A DNA stretch of 64,000 bases from Paramecium sonneborni (Eukaryota > Ciliophora > Oligohymenophorea > Peniculida > Parameciidae), in NCBI GenBank assembly GCA_905182985.1, contig CAJJDN010000091.1:203085-267084 (forward strand), written 5' to 3'. Shown here piece by piece: positions 34,714 to 46,762 of the stretch. The notes beneath the pieces were generated by a model, which ran no database searches, was not told the origin of the DNA, and saw only the letters and a program-made list of their open reading frames with translations. Within the stretch, counting starts at the first letter, position 1, and every line of letters begins with the position of its first letter. The position numbers and the translations under genes are program-made.

Positions 34714-36623
34714 ATGTCTCTTGAAAAAATGAGAAAAAGTATTCAAAACTTATTAGGAATTTAATCCAATACTTAGCATTAATAACCTGCTTAAGAATCC
34801 AGAAAATATCAAACTGAATAGAAATTACCAAAATCAGAATAATTTTTCAAAAATAAATTTGTTAGTATTCAAAAAAAAGAAAACAAATTAAATCCCTATA
34901 AATTTGCTTTAGATAGACTCAAAGAATTCAATTAAACCATATATAAAGCAAATGACTTAATCAAATGTCCAATTATTTCATATAAATTGAATGAATAAGA
35001 AGTATAATTGAACTCATATTTTTCAAGAAGAAGATTCATCCAAATTTAGAAACAAAGCCACGATGGTCGAATGATGAATCTTCATTTGATCTGATTAATA
35101 TCAAACCTAAGGATGAAAGAAAATCCTTTTTTTTTCATGCATAATATATAAACGAAGATAATAAATAGCCAACTTAATCTAAATAAACAGCCAGAAAATC
35201 ATAAATATCATCAAGGACTTCAGAATTTAATTTAGAAAATAATTTTGATAAAGATAAATACCCTGACTTAATTTTTACTAAATCTAAATAATAAAAAGAA
35301 TAAGAATAAGAATAAGATCCTTAAAGTGGATCAGAATCAATAATTGTTAAACCAAAATCTGAAACTAAATTTAGAAAACTTAAACCTCAAGAATTTGAAA
35401 CTAAACAAGTTATTTTGATTTAGGATTAAAAACAAATTTCTGAAAAAAAAGAGCCTTAAAATATCGATAATAGAGTATCAATACAAAAACAAGATATTTA
35501 GGAAAAACAATCAGAATAATAATCCTCAATTTAAACACAATAATTAATTTTAACAGATCCTACAAATTAGCAGGAAAAACAAAATGTTGTAGAAAATAAA
35601 CAAGAATCAAAAATAGAATCATAAGTAGAAACAAAAATTGAATCTTAAATAACGAAAATAGACCCTCAAATTTAAAATTAAGTATAATAGTATAATCTTG
35701 ATGAAAATCCCTTTACATAAAATATTTAGAATCAATTATTTAATCCTCCTTGGATTAATAATAATACAATATAAGACAATTAAGTATCTTTCAATTTATT
35801 TCAGCAACCATTGATTTAATAACAACCTTAAGGATAATAATAACAACCATAAAAGTTTTAAAATTCAATGGATTAATAATCATATAATTTATTTCCTTTT
35901 TAAAATTTATAAACAACTAACGTTTTTTCTAATTAGAATCAATTCCCCTAATAACCCAATCTTTTTTAAAATAACTAATAATCTAATTAGACTTTTAATT
36001 TATTTAATTAAACAAATACATTTTAGTAATAAATTTAATAATAACCTTTATTTTAGTAGCAACAATCATAACAATCCTTATTTTAATAACCTACCTCAGA
36101 GTCTTTATTTTAATAATAATCATTACCATAACCATTATTTTAATCACCATAACCATTATTTTAACAACAATCATCAGCATAAGCATTATTTTAGTAACAA
36201 CCATCTCCACCAACATTATTTTAATAATAACCATCAACATAATCATTGTTTTAATAACAGTCATAAACATAATAATTATTTTAACAACAACCATAGCAAT
36301 AATCATTATTTGACTAATAACCAGCAATGAATTTTTTCCAAACATCAGGAGTATAATAATCAAATTAATTATTTCAATAACCAAATCAATAGGCAATGAA
36401 TTTATTTGCTAATAATGATTAAAGGCAAAATTAAATAGATTTATTTTCAGCCTAACCTTAATAGAATACACCAAACTTATTTTAATTAAATTAAGCTTAA
36501 GTATAAGACTTGTTTTCATTAAATACATAGTAATAATAAAATAATAATACATAATAAAGAGCATGTTCTCAATCTGATAGATACAAGAAAAACTTAACTA
36601 AGTAAACAACCAGCAGAATATGA
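34714..36623 (+). CDS. Gln-rich protein with LF-Gln repeats
   Basis: The product is 627 aa with intron 35002-35027 (26 nt). The first 110 residues are basic and helical (KFALDRLKEFNQTIYKAND). A Ser/Lys/Glu/Gln linker follows. From about residue 330 the protein is almost entirely Gln/Asn/Pro/Ser with recurrent LFQQQ, NLFQ, PLFQQ, DLF and NPF motifs, more than twenty Leu-Phe pairs. NPF and DLF motifs bind EH domains and clathrin/AP-2 adaptors in endocytic proteins; spaced Phe in Gln-rich regions also resembles FG nucleoporins. Either role is inference. I see no ENTH/ANTH domain. Confidence 0.85.
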
Positions 36624-36765
36624 TAAAGCCATTTTTGTTTATATAATATTAATCATATTTAATAATATTAAGCAATTATTGATCTTGTGTGTTATTTATT
36701 TATTTATTTTACTATTGATATAATTCAATTTTGTTAATGTATATATTTTCAATAAATTTTATATA

Positions 36766-38049
36766 ATGACACATTTAATTAAAGACACCTTTTATAAGGA
36801 GAAACTATATTAGGTCTCTCTTTCTTCATTTTCATTTGCTTAAGAATAGGCTGGAAAGTAAAAAGAAGTAAAGCAACCAATTTCAGAAGAAGTCTTAAAG
36901 AAGGCTCTTACTACATATGGTAAAACTGCTGAAGGATAACATTATGCTTATTTAAGTTTTATGGCAAATAATTTAGATTTAACTAGCTTACATGTATTAC
37001 TTATACATTTATTGTTTTTAGGGTATTGAGAAGTTCAAACATCTTTAACATATTGATGTAAGTAATAACTCTATCAAATCACTTAAACCATTAAATGGAT
37101 TAAAATATATAATTACATTAAAAGCAAGTAATAATAGATTGACAAAATTATTGGACTTAAAGTATTTAATTATTATATAAGACACATACCATTATAAATT
37201 ATGGATGTAGATTGTAGTAATAATGACATTGAATTAATTCCAGATCTCAGTTGCCATCGTTTTCTTCGTTATTTGAATCTCTCTAATAATAAGATTAGGT
37301 AAATAGAAGGAGTTCAAAAAAATAAATATTTATAAGTTTTGAAATTGGCTAATAATCATATTGATCATATTGAAAATTTAGATGGAATGAATCTAACTGA
37401 ATTAGATTTATTTGGAAATGAAATTACAATATTAGATGGTTTGACTTAATTACCAAAATTGAGGAAACTAGAATTATCTTAAAATTAAATTAAAAGTTTA
37501 AATGGGATTGTAGATCTTATCTCAGTAAGAGAGCTGAGAATAGCAAATAATAAAATATCAAGAATTAAAGAATTATCCTTTTTAGAAAACTTGGTATTTC
37601 TAAGTGTTCTTGATTTGTGTTATAATCCAATTTAAAATAGAAGATATTATAGATGGTAAGTATTATACAAATTGCCTGGGCTAAGAAATCTAGATGGAGT
37701 ATAAGTACCTCCAGAAGATATTGTTAAAGCTGAAAATCTCTATGGGATGGATTTAGAAGATAGAAAAAGAATATTTAAAGAAGTTTTACCAGATGAAGAA
37801 TTTATAGATAGAAGAATTCATATTTCAGAAGTAAATTTACATTAGTATTAAAGCTCATTGAACCAGAAACTGAAGATGAGAATGAAAATCAAGAATTTAT
37901 TGATTAATACGATAAAACAGGCAAAATGATGTAAAAATAAACAAAATCTATGGGATCACAAAAATCAATCAGTGAAATGGTATACTACTCTAATTAATCT
38001 ATATTAGTATCATTCTAACAAGAGTCTTTAAGAAAGAGAATATTAATGA
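36766..38049 (+). CDS. Leucine-rich repeat protein (LRR with cap)
   Basis: The product is 394 aa with introns 36994-37021, 37162-37181, 37831-37853 and 37980-38007. After a basic N-terminus come about eight SDS22-type LRRs of 21-23 residues (HIDVSNNSIKSLKPL, LRYLNLSNNKIRQIEG, LKLANNHIDHIENL, LELSQNQIKSLNG). An LRRcap-like end follows (RYYRWQVLYKLPGLRNLDG). The acidic C-terminus is Glu/Asp/Asn-rich. Such proteins in ciliates are often axonemal or phosphatase-binding; nothing here decides between those. The 20-nt intron is among the shortest in the window. Confidence 0.9.
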
Positions 38050-38801
38050 AAAACAATTTAAATATTTATTATAACATTTTTTCAAAATTTAATACAATTT
38101 AATATAAATTCTTTTTGGTTAGAAAGATCTTTATTATTCTGTTGATTAGATTATTTTATTTCAATTTGTAAATTTATTTAGAATTTCTAGTTCTCCTTTT
38201 ATAAACTCAAGTATTTGGTAATAAAACTATTTCCTATTAGTATATTGAATATAATTACATATTATATTTATCTAAAAAACAATGATACAGTGGAGAGAAG
38301 TGTGAAAAAGTAAAAAGGATGGTTTTTTATCTACAAGTTAAGATATATATAGAGACAAAACATTAAAAACAAGTTCCAATTTTATGTATTGAAATAGCAT
38401 TGAGAAAGAATGATAATGTAGTGGTAAAATGTTTTTGTAAAGTATGGGGAGAATCATTAAAAGATTATATTAATTGAATAAGTAAAAGATAATCTGTATA
38501 ATTTAATAAATAGTATTATGACAAATCAAAAATGATTTAAAAAAAAGACTATTTGTAATACTTTTATATTTATAAATATATAATTGATACAAAATATATA
38601 AAAATCAATTATTCTTACTTCTAAATAAATTGGAATATGATGATTATTAGGAAACTCTTTGGGAATTTTAAATAGATGGTTATATCTTAGTTTGTTTAGT
38701 TGAACTACGTTTTGGATTGAAAGTACATTCGTTGGATTCATTTTACATCTACCTATCCCATTGTTCTTAGATCTTATAATTTCTCTTTTGTTGCCAATTG
38801 T
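38050..38801. other. Gap with two possible small ORFs
   Basis: A plus-strand 52-aa frame at 38319-38477 (contains VPILCIEIALRKNDNVVVKC) and a minus-strand 71-aa frame at 38526-38741 (starts MNPTNVLSIQNVV, continues KIPKEFPNNHH) have somewhat better composition than their surroundings. Neither has a domain. The second ends in Ile/Phe-rich noise and may include an unrecognised intron. They could be remnants. Confidence 0.3.
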
Positions 38802-39642
38802 TCATTCTAATGATGAGGTTTGAGTACTTTACCTCTCTACCATCAATTCAATTTCTTTTTTATTTAAAGGTTTCTTAGTAGGAACTGGCTCAGGCTCCTC
38901 ATTAATTTATTTAATTTATTCTCTAATATCTACAAACATATGCTATGGTATTGTTACTTTAGGCTATACAAAAATATTAAGTTTTATACCTCAGGTTCTG
39001 TAATTTATTTCTATTCTGATTAATCAAAATAGAATCTATTTGGTAAACAAACTTTTTGAGTTTGTTCTTCCTATTCCTCAACTTGTTATTACTCGCTTTC
39101 TTATTGTTCAGGAGTACCACTCATTTATTTTTTATATTCTGTATATAATGTATTTGACATATTCTTAGTAAAGTATGGATGAGACTCTGATGTATTACGC
39201 TTAGTATTTTCTAATTAAATACAAAGGAACTTTTACATTATATTGTCTCATTACTCTTTCTCACTACATATAATCTCTCAAAAACGCTTGGCTGATTTGT
39301 ATCAACTTCATGTGTTAATCGATTGGCATTTAATTATAATTCTTATGTCTATCTAATTAGTTCTACACTTGTACAGCATCATCATAACACTATTGTAATC
39401 TTTATGATTTTCTTTCATTCCATCTTAACAGATCATCAATTGTTCTTTATATATTAACCGATTTCTTATTTATCTACAATCTATTATTTTTTATTTACCT
39501 AAGGCTTGAAGCTATATTCTTCCGGTTTTACATTAGATATGTTTGATTTATGACTGTTTCTTTGATTTTGAGTGGCGAAAAAAGTGATTCTCTGTAATTC
39601 CTCAGGACTTACAAATAGTTCTGTTGATTAACTTTTTAACAT
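38802..39642 (-). CDS. Hypothetical helical protein
   Basis: The product is 247 aa from five exons, with introns 39474-39498, 39349-39368, 39211-39236 and 38964-38989 (25, 20, 26 and 26 nt). The N-terminal part has PEELQRITFFATQNQRN, followed by a helical region (IDDLLRWNERKSQRLQQC). A Glu/Gln-rich stretch and a Pro-rich segment (EEPEPVPTKKP) close it. The four introns all fit GT-AG and restore one frame, which is good support for the model. Family not recognised. Confidence 0.8.
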
Positions 39643-40599
39643 TTATTATTATCATTTTTATTTTATCATAAAAATATTGAATCTCTAAGTGTAATTATTT
39701 TTGGAGGCATTAAATTTCTGATTTCAATATATTTATCAAATTTATTCAATGTAATTCTATTAGAATTGATTGAGTAAATTATAAAATATTTCTTATTAAC
39801 TAAAGAATAAAATATTTGATTTCGATATAACTTTATCATCATCTCAAGAATAACATAAGTATTTCGATTTAATCAAATGCCATAGAATAAAATATTTGAT
39901 TTCAATAATAAATTTATATAGTTTTAGCATCTCAAGAATAGCATTAGTATTTCTATTAAAACAAATGCCATAAGAACAAAATATTTGATTTCAATAATAA
40001 ATTTATATAGTTTTAGCATCTCAAGAATAGCATTAGTATTTCTATTAAAACAAATGCCATAAGAACAAAATATTTGATTTCAATAATAAATTTATATAGT
40101 TTTAGCGTCTCAAGAATAGCATTAGTTTTTCTATTAAAGCATATATGCCATTAAGAACAAAATATTTGATTTCAATATAAATTCATATAATTTCTCTCAA
40201 GAATAGCATTACTAATTCTATTAAAACATATATACCATCAAGAACAAAATATTTGATTTTAATATAAACTTATATAATTTTACCTGTGTACCAGACTAAA
40301 ATATTATTTATTATACAAATTTCTTTAGAACAGTTGAATAAAGATTCTAATAGAACTATTTAAATAATTAATGACAAGTATAATTCGTATACTTTTCAAA
40401 TCATTGAGTCTAATAAAAATAGAAGATTCAACAATTAAAAAAAAACTATTCTAACAGTTAATCATAAATAACAAAGAATTTATTTTAAGAAAACGTTGCA
40501 ATTTTTAGAAATAGAGCCACACAATTATGAAATTGCTTCAAATGATATGATTGGTAAAAGAAGTTATTATGATGTATACATAAATTAAATATTATATGA
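39643..40599. other. Noncoding interval holding a tandem array
   Basis: It spans from the start of the minus-strand gene to the MFS pseudogene. About half is the tandem array described separately. The part at 40400-40590 has a plus frame (KTLQFLEIEPHNYEIASND) of fair composition that could be an extra piece of the adjacent pseudogene. Confidence 0.5.
39800..40290. repeat. Noncoding tandem array, unit about 89 bp, six copies
   Basis: The anchor aatatttgat recurs at 39811, 39891, 39980, 40069, 40161 and 40248 (spacings 80, 89, 89, 92, 87). Each unit also holds ctcaagaatagcatta and a gcc-at block. The two central units are almost identical; outer units diverge. No frame stays meaningful through the array. 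It lies upstream of the gene starting at 39642. Confidence 0.92.
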
Positions 40600-41660
40600 A
40601 ATAATAAACGAAATGGGTCATTCTTTTTCCAACAAGTTTATCCTTGTTCTCATTTCGATCGTTCGTGGATTACCCATTATTATTGGAAACTGAAATAAGA
40701 ACTCATTTCATCGTGAATCAATTCAAAATAAACTTACTGTTTTCGTTTAGATTATTGTAATGCCTTTAGTTAGAGGAATGTTATTAGATAAATATGGTAC
40801 AAGAAAAGTCTTATTTGGGTTGATGCTCTTCATTATTTTCAGCACATATTAAAAACGATGCTAATATTAGGTTTTTGCTATTTGTCAAATTTTTGAATTG
40901 CTTTGCACTTATGTTGATAGGAAAATTTTTTATGGGATTGTTTTTGGAAAGTTGCAAGTAGGAATCTAAAAGATTATCTCCAAAATGATTTTAAGAAGCA
41001 TCTTTTGACAAAGCATTTATTAGTGGTTGTACTATTGCATCTACAATTCTTTTACCTAATTTGGTAAACAATTACACTATAGATACAGCTATTTTGATGT
41101 GTTTATTACTTAGTATGGAATCATTTATACAATTGATATTAAGTTGGATAAAATTCCTTAATTTTGATTTGCTTTGTTAACTTAATTTAATGTTTATTTT
41201 ATCTTATTGCAATAAGCTCCTTTTACTCTATACAAGTTATTATATTTAATCTTATAATAATGCCGAATTTTTAAATCAATATTTACATTGAGTTCATTCT
41301 TTGTGTTTCACAATTATAACTAATGCCTAGTTGTAAAAATACTTGTTTATTTATTCCAGCAATAAATTAATTATAGAATGGAATATTTTTTGTTGCTTAT
41401 GATGTAACCTTATGGCCTAGCATATAAATGGTAGTCTCTCCTTGATTTTCAGAAAGTAGATTTGGTGTTGTAGTAAAGTTGTATTAGATGAATGTTTATG
41501 TTTATATTCAAATATGTTAGGAATTCCATTCTATATAGCTTTTTTAAGAAGAGCCTCTATAAATTACTTATTATTTTAGAGAGGCTATAAATATTTGAAT
41601 AATAAAAAATCTGTGGTTTCATAAATCAGTACAGAAATGGAATAGAAAATGGTTAATTGA
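40600..41660 (+). pseudogene. MFS transporter pseudogene (MFSD1-like)
   Basis: Recognisable fragments in order are VRGMLLDKYGTRKVLFGLML (loop 2-3 with the DxxGxR motif), FFMGLFLES resembling the G+FxxGLGxE helix, FISGCTIASTILLPNLVNN, and LWPSIQMVVSP followed after a TGA by SRFGVV (the W-P-x-I-P-x-V-P region of MFSD1). Each piece lies in a different frame or is broken by TGA (near 40697, 40985 and 41442). An intact homologue would be a 12-helix lysosomal transporter; this copy is inactive. Confidence 0.82.
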
Positions 41661-41699
41661 ATGTATATTTAATTATAGATATATATTATACTAAATAAA

Positions 41700-42374
41700 T
41701 CAACGATTTGTTTTTGCTACTTTTTCAAGTTCATCTCTTTTTTTAATTGTATATGATTTTTATCCATCTTCATTGGCTGCTGCAATAAGTTCATCAGCGA
41801 GTGCTTCTGAAATAGTCTTCATCTTTTTAAAGACAGATTCTCTAACACCTTTAGCTAAATTATGAACAGCCTTAATATATATATAATAAATAAATACTTC
41901 ATTGACTCTTCTAATAGGTGCTACATCAACAGCTTATTATTTAGCAACACCTCCTGTACCAACTTTAGTAAAATCTTCTCTTGCACCTCCTCTTTAGACA
42001 GCCAAAGATAAAACTTAAAGTGGATTCTTGCCTGTAAGTAAATGAACTATTTCAAAAGCATGTCTTATTATAGCTACAGCTTTCACCTTTTTCCCAGTGT
42101 TACGTCCATGAAACATTAATGCACCTGCTAATCTCTCAACTATAGGACATTAAGCTTTTCTAAACTTCTTACGTTAATATCTAAAAAGATATTTATATAT
42201 ATTATATTTATACCTTCCAGCTGTATGAGGAACAAATACTCTTGATTTAGATGTTTGAACTGCTATATAATCTTTGAAACATTAGTCTGTTACTTGAACT
42301 TCATCATAATCCCATTTCCCAAAAAGTTTTGGTTAATTTGCAAACTTCACAGTCACAACTTGTTCTTCTGCCAT
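41700..42374 (-). CDS. RPS5: 40S ribosomal protein uS7 (RPS5)
   Basis: The product is 204 aa, the same length as human RPS5, with introns 42181-42213 (33 nt) and 41871-41897 (27 nt). Diagnostic segments are [57 protein letters not shown], and the C-terminus [18 protein letters not shown]. It binds the 3' major domain of 18S rRNA at the mRNA exit site. Both introns are multiples of three, and neither contains an in-frame TGA, which is unusual here. Confidence 0.98.
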
Positions 42375-42480
42375 ATTTAAATAAGGATTTATTTTTATTT
42401 TAAAATAAAAAAAATTGATCACAAAAGAACTTCATTAAATATACCAATCAAAAAAAGTAACTAAAATTAATCATTGCAAA

Positions 42481-43431
42481 AAATTGAAAGACGATTCTCT
42501 CTAATTCAGCAATTTTCTCTATTATATTACATTTCTATTTATCATTAGATACACTCAGTCCTCTTAATTATATTCTTAATTCTGTTAATAATAATTTTAA
42601 TGATATTCCTTACTCATTTAAATATTGTTTTTATTTTAATATATAAGTTTTTTATATTTTACATTGATTCATCAAATATTCTAAAATCTATTTGATTAAT
42701 CGGGATGTGCCATTCTAATAATCATATCATCAGAACACAATACAAATACCGATCTTACAGCATTATCATCTAATTAAATATTCTCTTTCTCACAAATCTA
42801 TTTGATTCTCAAACTGCCTACACTAAAACCAATTTATTTAAACTTAAATCGTGTACATCTACTTTAAACTGCTGGAATAATCTAAGATATATGATTGCGA
42901 ATAAAACAAAATCTAGTTGTTTTTCCATATTTTTCAATTAGTTAAATTTAAATTAATTATTTACTTCTACACAATGAAAATTATGTTTGGTGCTGTTATT
43001 TCATCAGCTTTATCTAAAATCACTAATTTTATAGATTTATTTTTATCTTTTGTCAATGTAAATGATTCAAACACTATAAATATTTTTATTGTTTCTCTTA
43101 CAGTATTTATACCTCTTTCATCTGATGCATTTCGCTATTTATATTCTTTGCTCTCAATATTTCTAATGCCATTTAATTGTAATTATTCTAATAAATTTAT
43201 TTTGCCAATGCAATTATTGTTGAAGTCTTTCCTGTACCTGGTGGACCATAAAATAAGAGATTTTGTAACCCATTTTTTTCATTAAATTTTTTTACTTAAA
43301 TTAAGGTAATTCTTACTTGTTTATACTATCTATTCATGAGATATTACTTCATCCAAAGTAGATAGTCAATATTTTTCAATCCAAGAAATATTTTATTTCT
43401 TTTTATTATTAGCTATTTCCTCAATTATCAT
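42481..43431 (-). pseudogene. Replication factor C small-subunit pseudogene
   Basis: Fragments follow the RFC3/RFC5 order: SWIEKY, then an in-frame TGA where RFC has Arg (of YRP), STLDEVISHEQIV, then after a frame change [20 protein letters not shown] with an intact Walker A. Next come LVILDKADEIT, where the Walker B DEAD is changed to DKAD, and later IIPAVQSRCTRFKF (sensor/arginine-finger region). Several further frame changes make it untranslatable. It is a decayed clamp-loader subunit gene. Confidence 0.92.
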
Positions 43432-43509
43432 GGCATGATTTTAAAATATTTAATTAATTTATATATATATAATTATATACAAACTAAAATTTAGAATAAC
43501 ATCAATTAT

Positions 43510-44992
43510 TCATCGTTTATTCTTACTTATTTATTTCTTTACTCTAATTTCACTTGGATGTGCTCTTTTCCAAGCTTCAGATTATTTATCAACTGTAAAA
43601 TTATTATCTTTTAACATCTTCTAAAATCTTGGATCAATTTATTTAATAGGTTATTCTATTTCAGGTTCTTCAGGTATCACATAACCTTTACTAGTTCTCT
43701 CTGCTTCCAATTATTTCTCATAATTTTATTAAATTCTTTTTTATTTGTAATCATCAAAATCGAGACCCTTTTATTATCTGAGTTTTAAATATAATTTCAA
43801 ATGAATTAAATATCCATGAGAATAAGGTTTTAACATTGCAGTTTCTAATAAATGCAAAGCATCTAATCTCTCTAATTCTTCATATGATAAAAATTTATAT
43901 TCATCATAAACTGTCTATTATTCTTCCTCTTCCATTTCTTCTGTTAAATTATCTAAAAATGGACACCATTTAGGAGCTGCATTCAATTGTGGAATAAAAT
44001 AAATTCCCATTCTTGGTTATTCTAATGCTACTAAAAACATTCCAGAGTTTTTAATCCAAGTAAATGAATTTATTTCATTTTATGGTTCAATGTTAGTAAA
44101 TAAACGATTTGCTTACCAAAATTTTAATATTTTAGCATCACAAGAAACAATCATATCATTATTCATAACTATCTTTTTAATTGGTAATCGATATTAATGT
44201 TAATAGATGTGAATTGGTATATGTTTTCTTAAATCGAATAATTTAATCAATCCTTCCTTTGTTCCCAAAGCTACCTAAAGATTTTGAGTTGCTAAACTAG
44301 TGATATCATTCACTCCTAATTATTGAACAACCTAATCACATCTAAAATCAATAACACTTAGTTATTTATTGCCTCCCACAAATCCCAATTACAATTAATC
44401 ATGCATACATAAACAATTAACTCCTGTCTCTTATTGAATATTATATGATTCTACAAATGATCCAAGTTCTAAATTTAATCTGGTGATATCTTCATTCTAA
44501 GAAGACACTAATAAATTACAATTGTAAGGATTATAGATCTAATATCATATTAATAAATAATACCATGTCAGTTGGCTATTTAGGAACTCTAAGTTTGAAA
44601 TGTTTACCATATTAAGCATGTAACTCAACATTTCTATCCTCACAAACCATAGCAATTTTTTTATAATCATCTCCTAATAAACAAAATTTTACTATTTCTG
44701 AATCAAGACCCCGACTACATTTCATTGATAATTATGATGTTTCAAATATTTTAATTGAAGGAGCATAAAGTCCTGATGCCACAATATATTATTAATCATT
44801 AGTTTCTTCAATTTAAGTTGAGGCAGTATTAAATTCAAATCCTTAAATAACTTCAATACGCTTTCTAAATTGCTCATTCTTTTTCAAAGACTTCTAAGTT
44901 TTGTAAGCTGTTTCCATAAATTCTGGTAATGTAGGACATGCTGCTAGATTATAAGCTTTAATCTATTGAGAAATGGTTATAGAAAGGGTCAT
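43510..44992 (-). CDS. NOL10: Nucleolar protein 10 (Enp2) homologue
   Basis: The product is 485 aa with one intron (44539-44563). The N-terminus carries the NOL10 pattern ([17 protein letters not shown]). WD-like beta-propeller blades follow ([43 protein letters not shown]). The signature region is [20 protein letters not shown], then [18 protein letters not shown] and [17 protein letters not shown]. Enp2/NOL10 acts in early 18S pre-rRNA processing in the nucleolus. It is shorter than the yeast and animal proteins (about 690-710 aa) because it ends just after [17 protein letters not shown] with a short basic tail. Confidence 0.96.
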
Positions 44993-45109
44993 TAATTGTG
45001 GTAAAATTAATAATAATTTTAATTTTCTTATATTATATACAAAATGTTCAGAAAATGCAATCACATATATATATCCTATCAAATATAAATTATTAAACTA
45101 TATATAAAA

Positions 45110-45956
45110 TCAATATAATTTCTCTATGGCTTATTTTGGTTCCCCATAATTGTAATATTCTCTTAATCTAAAAACTGATTATAAGACAAGTCTAGAGTCT
45201 GGTGCAGGTAATACTTAATCAACAAGAAAATCATATAACATTTTTAATTCTTTATCCTCTTTATTATCATAATATGGAATAATGGGTATTCCATTTTCTA
45301 AATGAACTCCAAAGCTGTATGCTGCATTATCTACTAAAACGATATCTTTGAGATCTCTATTCAAAACTCTCAAATCTTTAATATGTACTCCATCTTAAGA
45401 TAATACACATCTATCCCTAAACAATTAACCAGAAAGAAGTGTTTATTTTGGGTCCAAATATTTAATCACTTAACTAGCATAGCATTAATGTGATGCAGTG
45501 AAAACTATAACCTCACAAAGTTAACTTAATTCTTATAAGATCCATTTAGCATAAGGACGAATATTTATACCTGCTTAAGCTTTATCTCCTGAGGGAAATG
45601 TTATTGGTAAATAAACATCTGCTCTCAAATTTTGATTCTCATTACAATGAATTAATGTTTCATCTAAATCAAATACTACAGTTTTCTTGACTAATAATAC
45701 AAATATCATTTATACATTTATAATTTGATTTCATTGGGGGAATCTCTATTTGTTTTTATTCTAAAATCATTTTTGAAGGCTCTTATAATTTTACACAGAA
45801 AGATACACAATTAAATGTTTAAACAGCATGATCCCTAAATAATTATTGTTCTTAATTTTATGGTATTATATGTCTGAAGGATTCAATTAAAGACGATACA
45901 TAATAAAGGCAATCTAATCTATTATACAAAATTAATACTTTTTGTGGGAACTACAT
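45110..45956 (-). CDS. SCP/FCP1-type protein phosphatase (NIF domain, HAD fold)
   Basis: The product is 273 aa with one intron (45691-45715). The catalytic motif DLDET starts at residue 88 in KKTVVFDLDETLIHC; the first Asp is the nucleophile. Other family marks are INIRPYAKWILQEL, CEVIVFTASHQCYASQV, LDPKQTLLSGQLFRDRC, and KDIVLVDNAAYSFGVHLENG. This matches small CTD phosphatases and Dullard-type enzymes that dephosphorylate Ser/Thr. The 87-residue N-terminal extension is Cys-containing with no clear domain, and its exact start is uncertain (an ATG nearer the domain is at about 45770). Confidence 0.92.
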
Positions 45957-46762
45957 TAACTCTTGTTGATGGTGATAATGATTTTGTTTACTTAAAAGGG
46001 GAAATTATTGATTAAGGTCTATTTATTTATGTCACAAAATCATCTAAGCTAACATGTAAGTTTTCTTTTTTTTATTATGGTTATTATGGTTCGAACTTCT
46101 TTTTTAATTATTGAGCTATTTATTATGCGAATTGAACAGATGAGAATCTTTAGTCAGATTTATTTGCTGAGTCAGTTGAAAGCAAATTGTATTTTTTTTT
46201 TACTGTATTTGGTGCTGTTGATTATACATTGTTTTATTAGCTAGTTGATGATTTTTCTAACTAAGAGAAATTTCTATGTAAACTATTCTTAGTCTTAGGA
46301 AGCAATTAAGAATGATTTTGCGGTTTATTAATTGAATCTTTAACTAGATTCTTTTAATAAAGAAAATATTTCATCTATTTTAAACTAAACATTATACTTC
46401 TTATGCAGTTCTACAACTTTTTGGAGTATTATTCCTAGGAGTGATATTCAATTAATTTGTCAATCCAGGTTTTTACTAAGATGGCAACTTCTTATTCAAC
46501 AATTATTGTGTGCTTGTACTCTAACACATTTTTGTTAGAGTTAGAAATTATTCTCTAATGATTCAAGTTTATTCATACTTAGTGAGTTTAGCTTTCGCTT
46601 ACTCATTTCGAGCTGTAACAGATTTTATATTTGTTTTTTACATTTAATTTATTTATAACTATCAACCCTCCTTAACATATTTCTCGAAATCCAAATATCC
46701 TTGTTTATAACTTGGAGACTATTTCAATTGTGCTATAAATTATTTAGTCTTTGATATTAAAT
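45957..46762. other. Unresolved plus-strand membrane-protein remnant
   Basis: Plus-strand pieces have coding character but no single frame: TTLTLVDGDNDFVYLKGEI plus GLFIYVTKSS (45950-46060, overlapping the antisense phosphatase start), FFTVFGAVDYTLFYQLV (46190-46260), and a long aromatic, hydrophobic stretch at 46468-46850. It looks like a decayed multi-pass membrane protein. I do not recognise the family. Confidence 0.4.

Noticed and set aside
36091..36396. Minus-strand Met/Ile-rich ORF of 101 codons
   Set aside because: It is the antisense shadow of the Gln-codon repeats in the LF-Gln gene; its repetitive Ile/Met composition follows directly from TAA/CAA runs on the other strand.
39800..40290. 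CRISPR-like array
   Set aside because: Units of 80-92 bp are repeated along their whole length with no unique spacers, and this is a eukaryotic genome.
42917..43285. Plus-strand ORF of 122 codons
   Set aside because: It lies antisense to the RFC pseudogene, whose motifs (GPPGTGKTS and others) are clear on the minus strand. The plus ORF has only hydrophobic noise.
46085..46110. ggttcgaactt, resembling a tRNA T-arm
   Set aside because: No acceptor stem, anticodon arm or D-arm can be paired around it.
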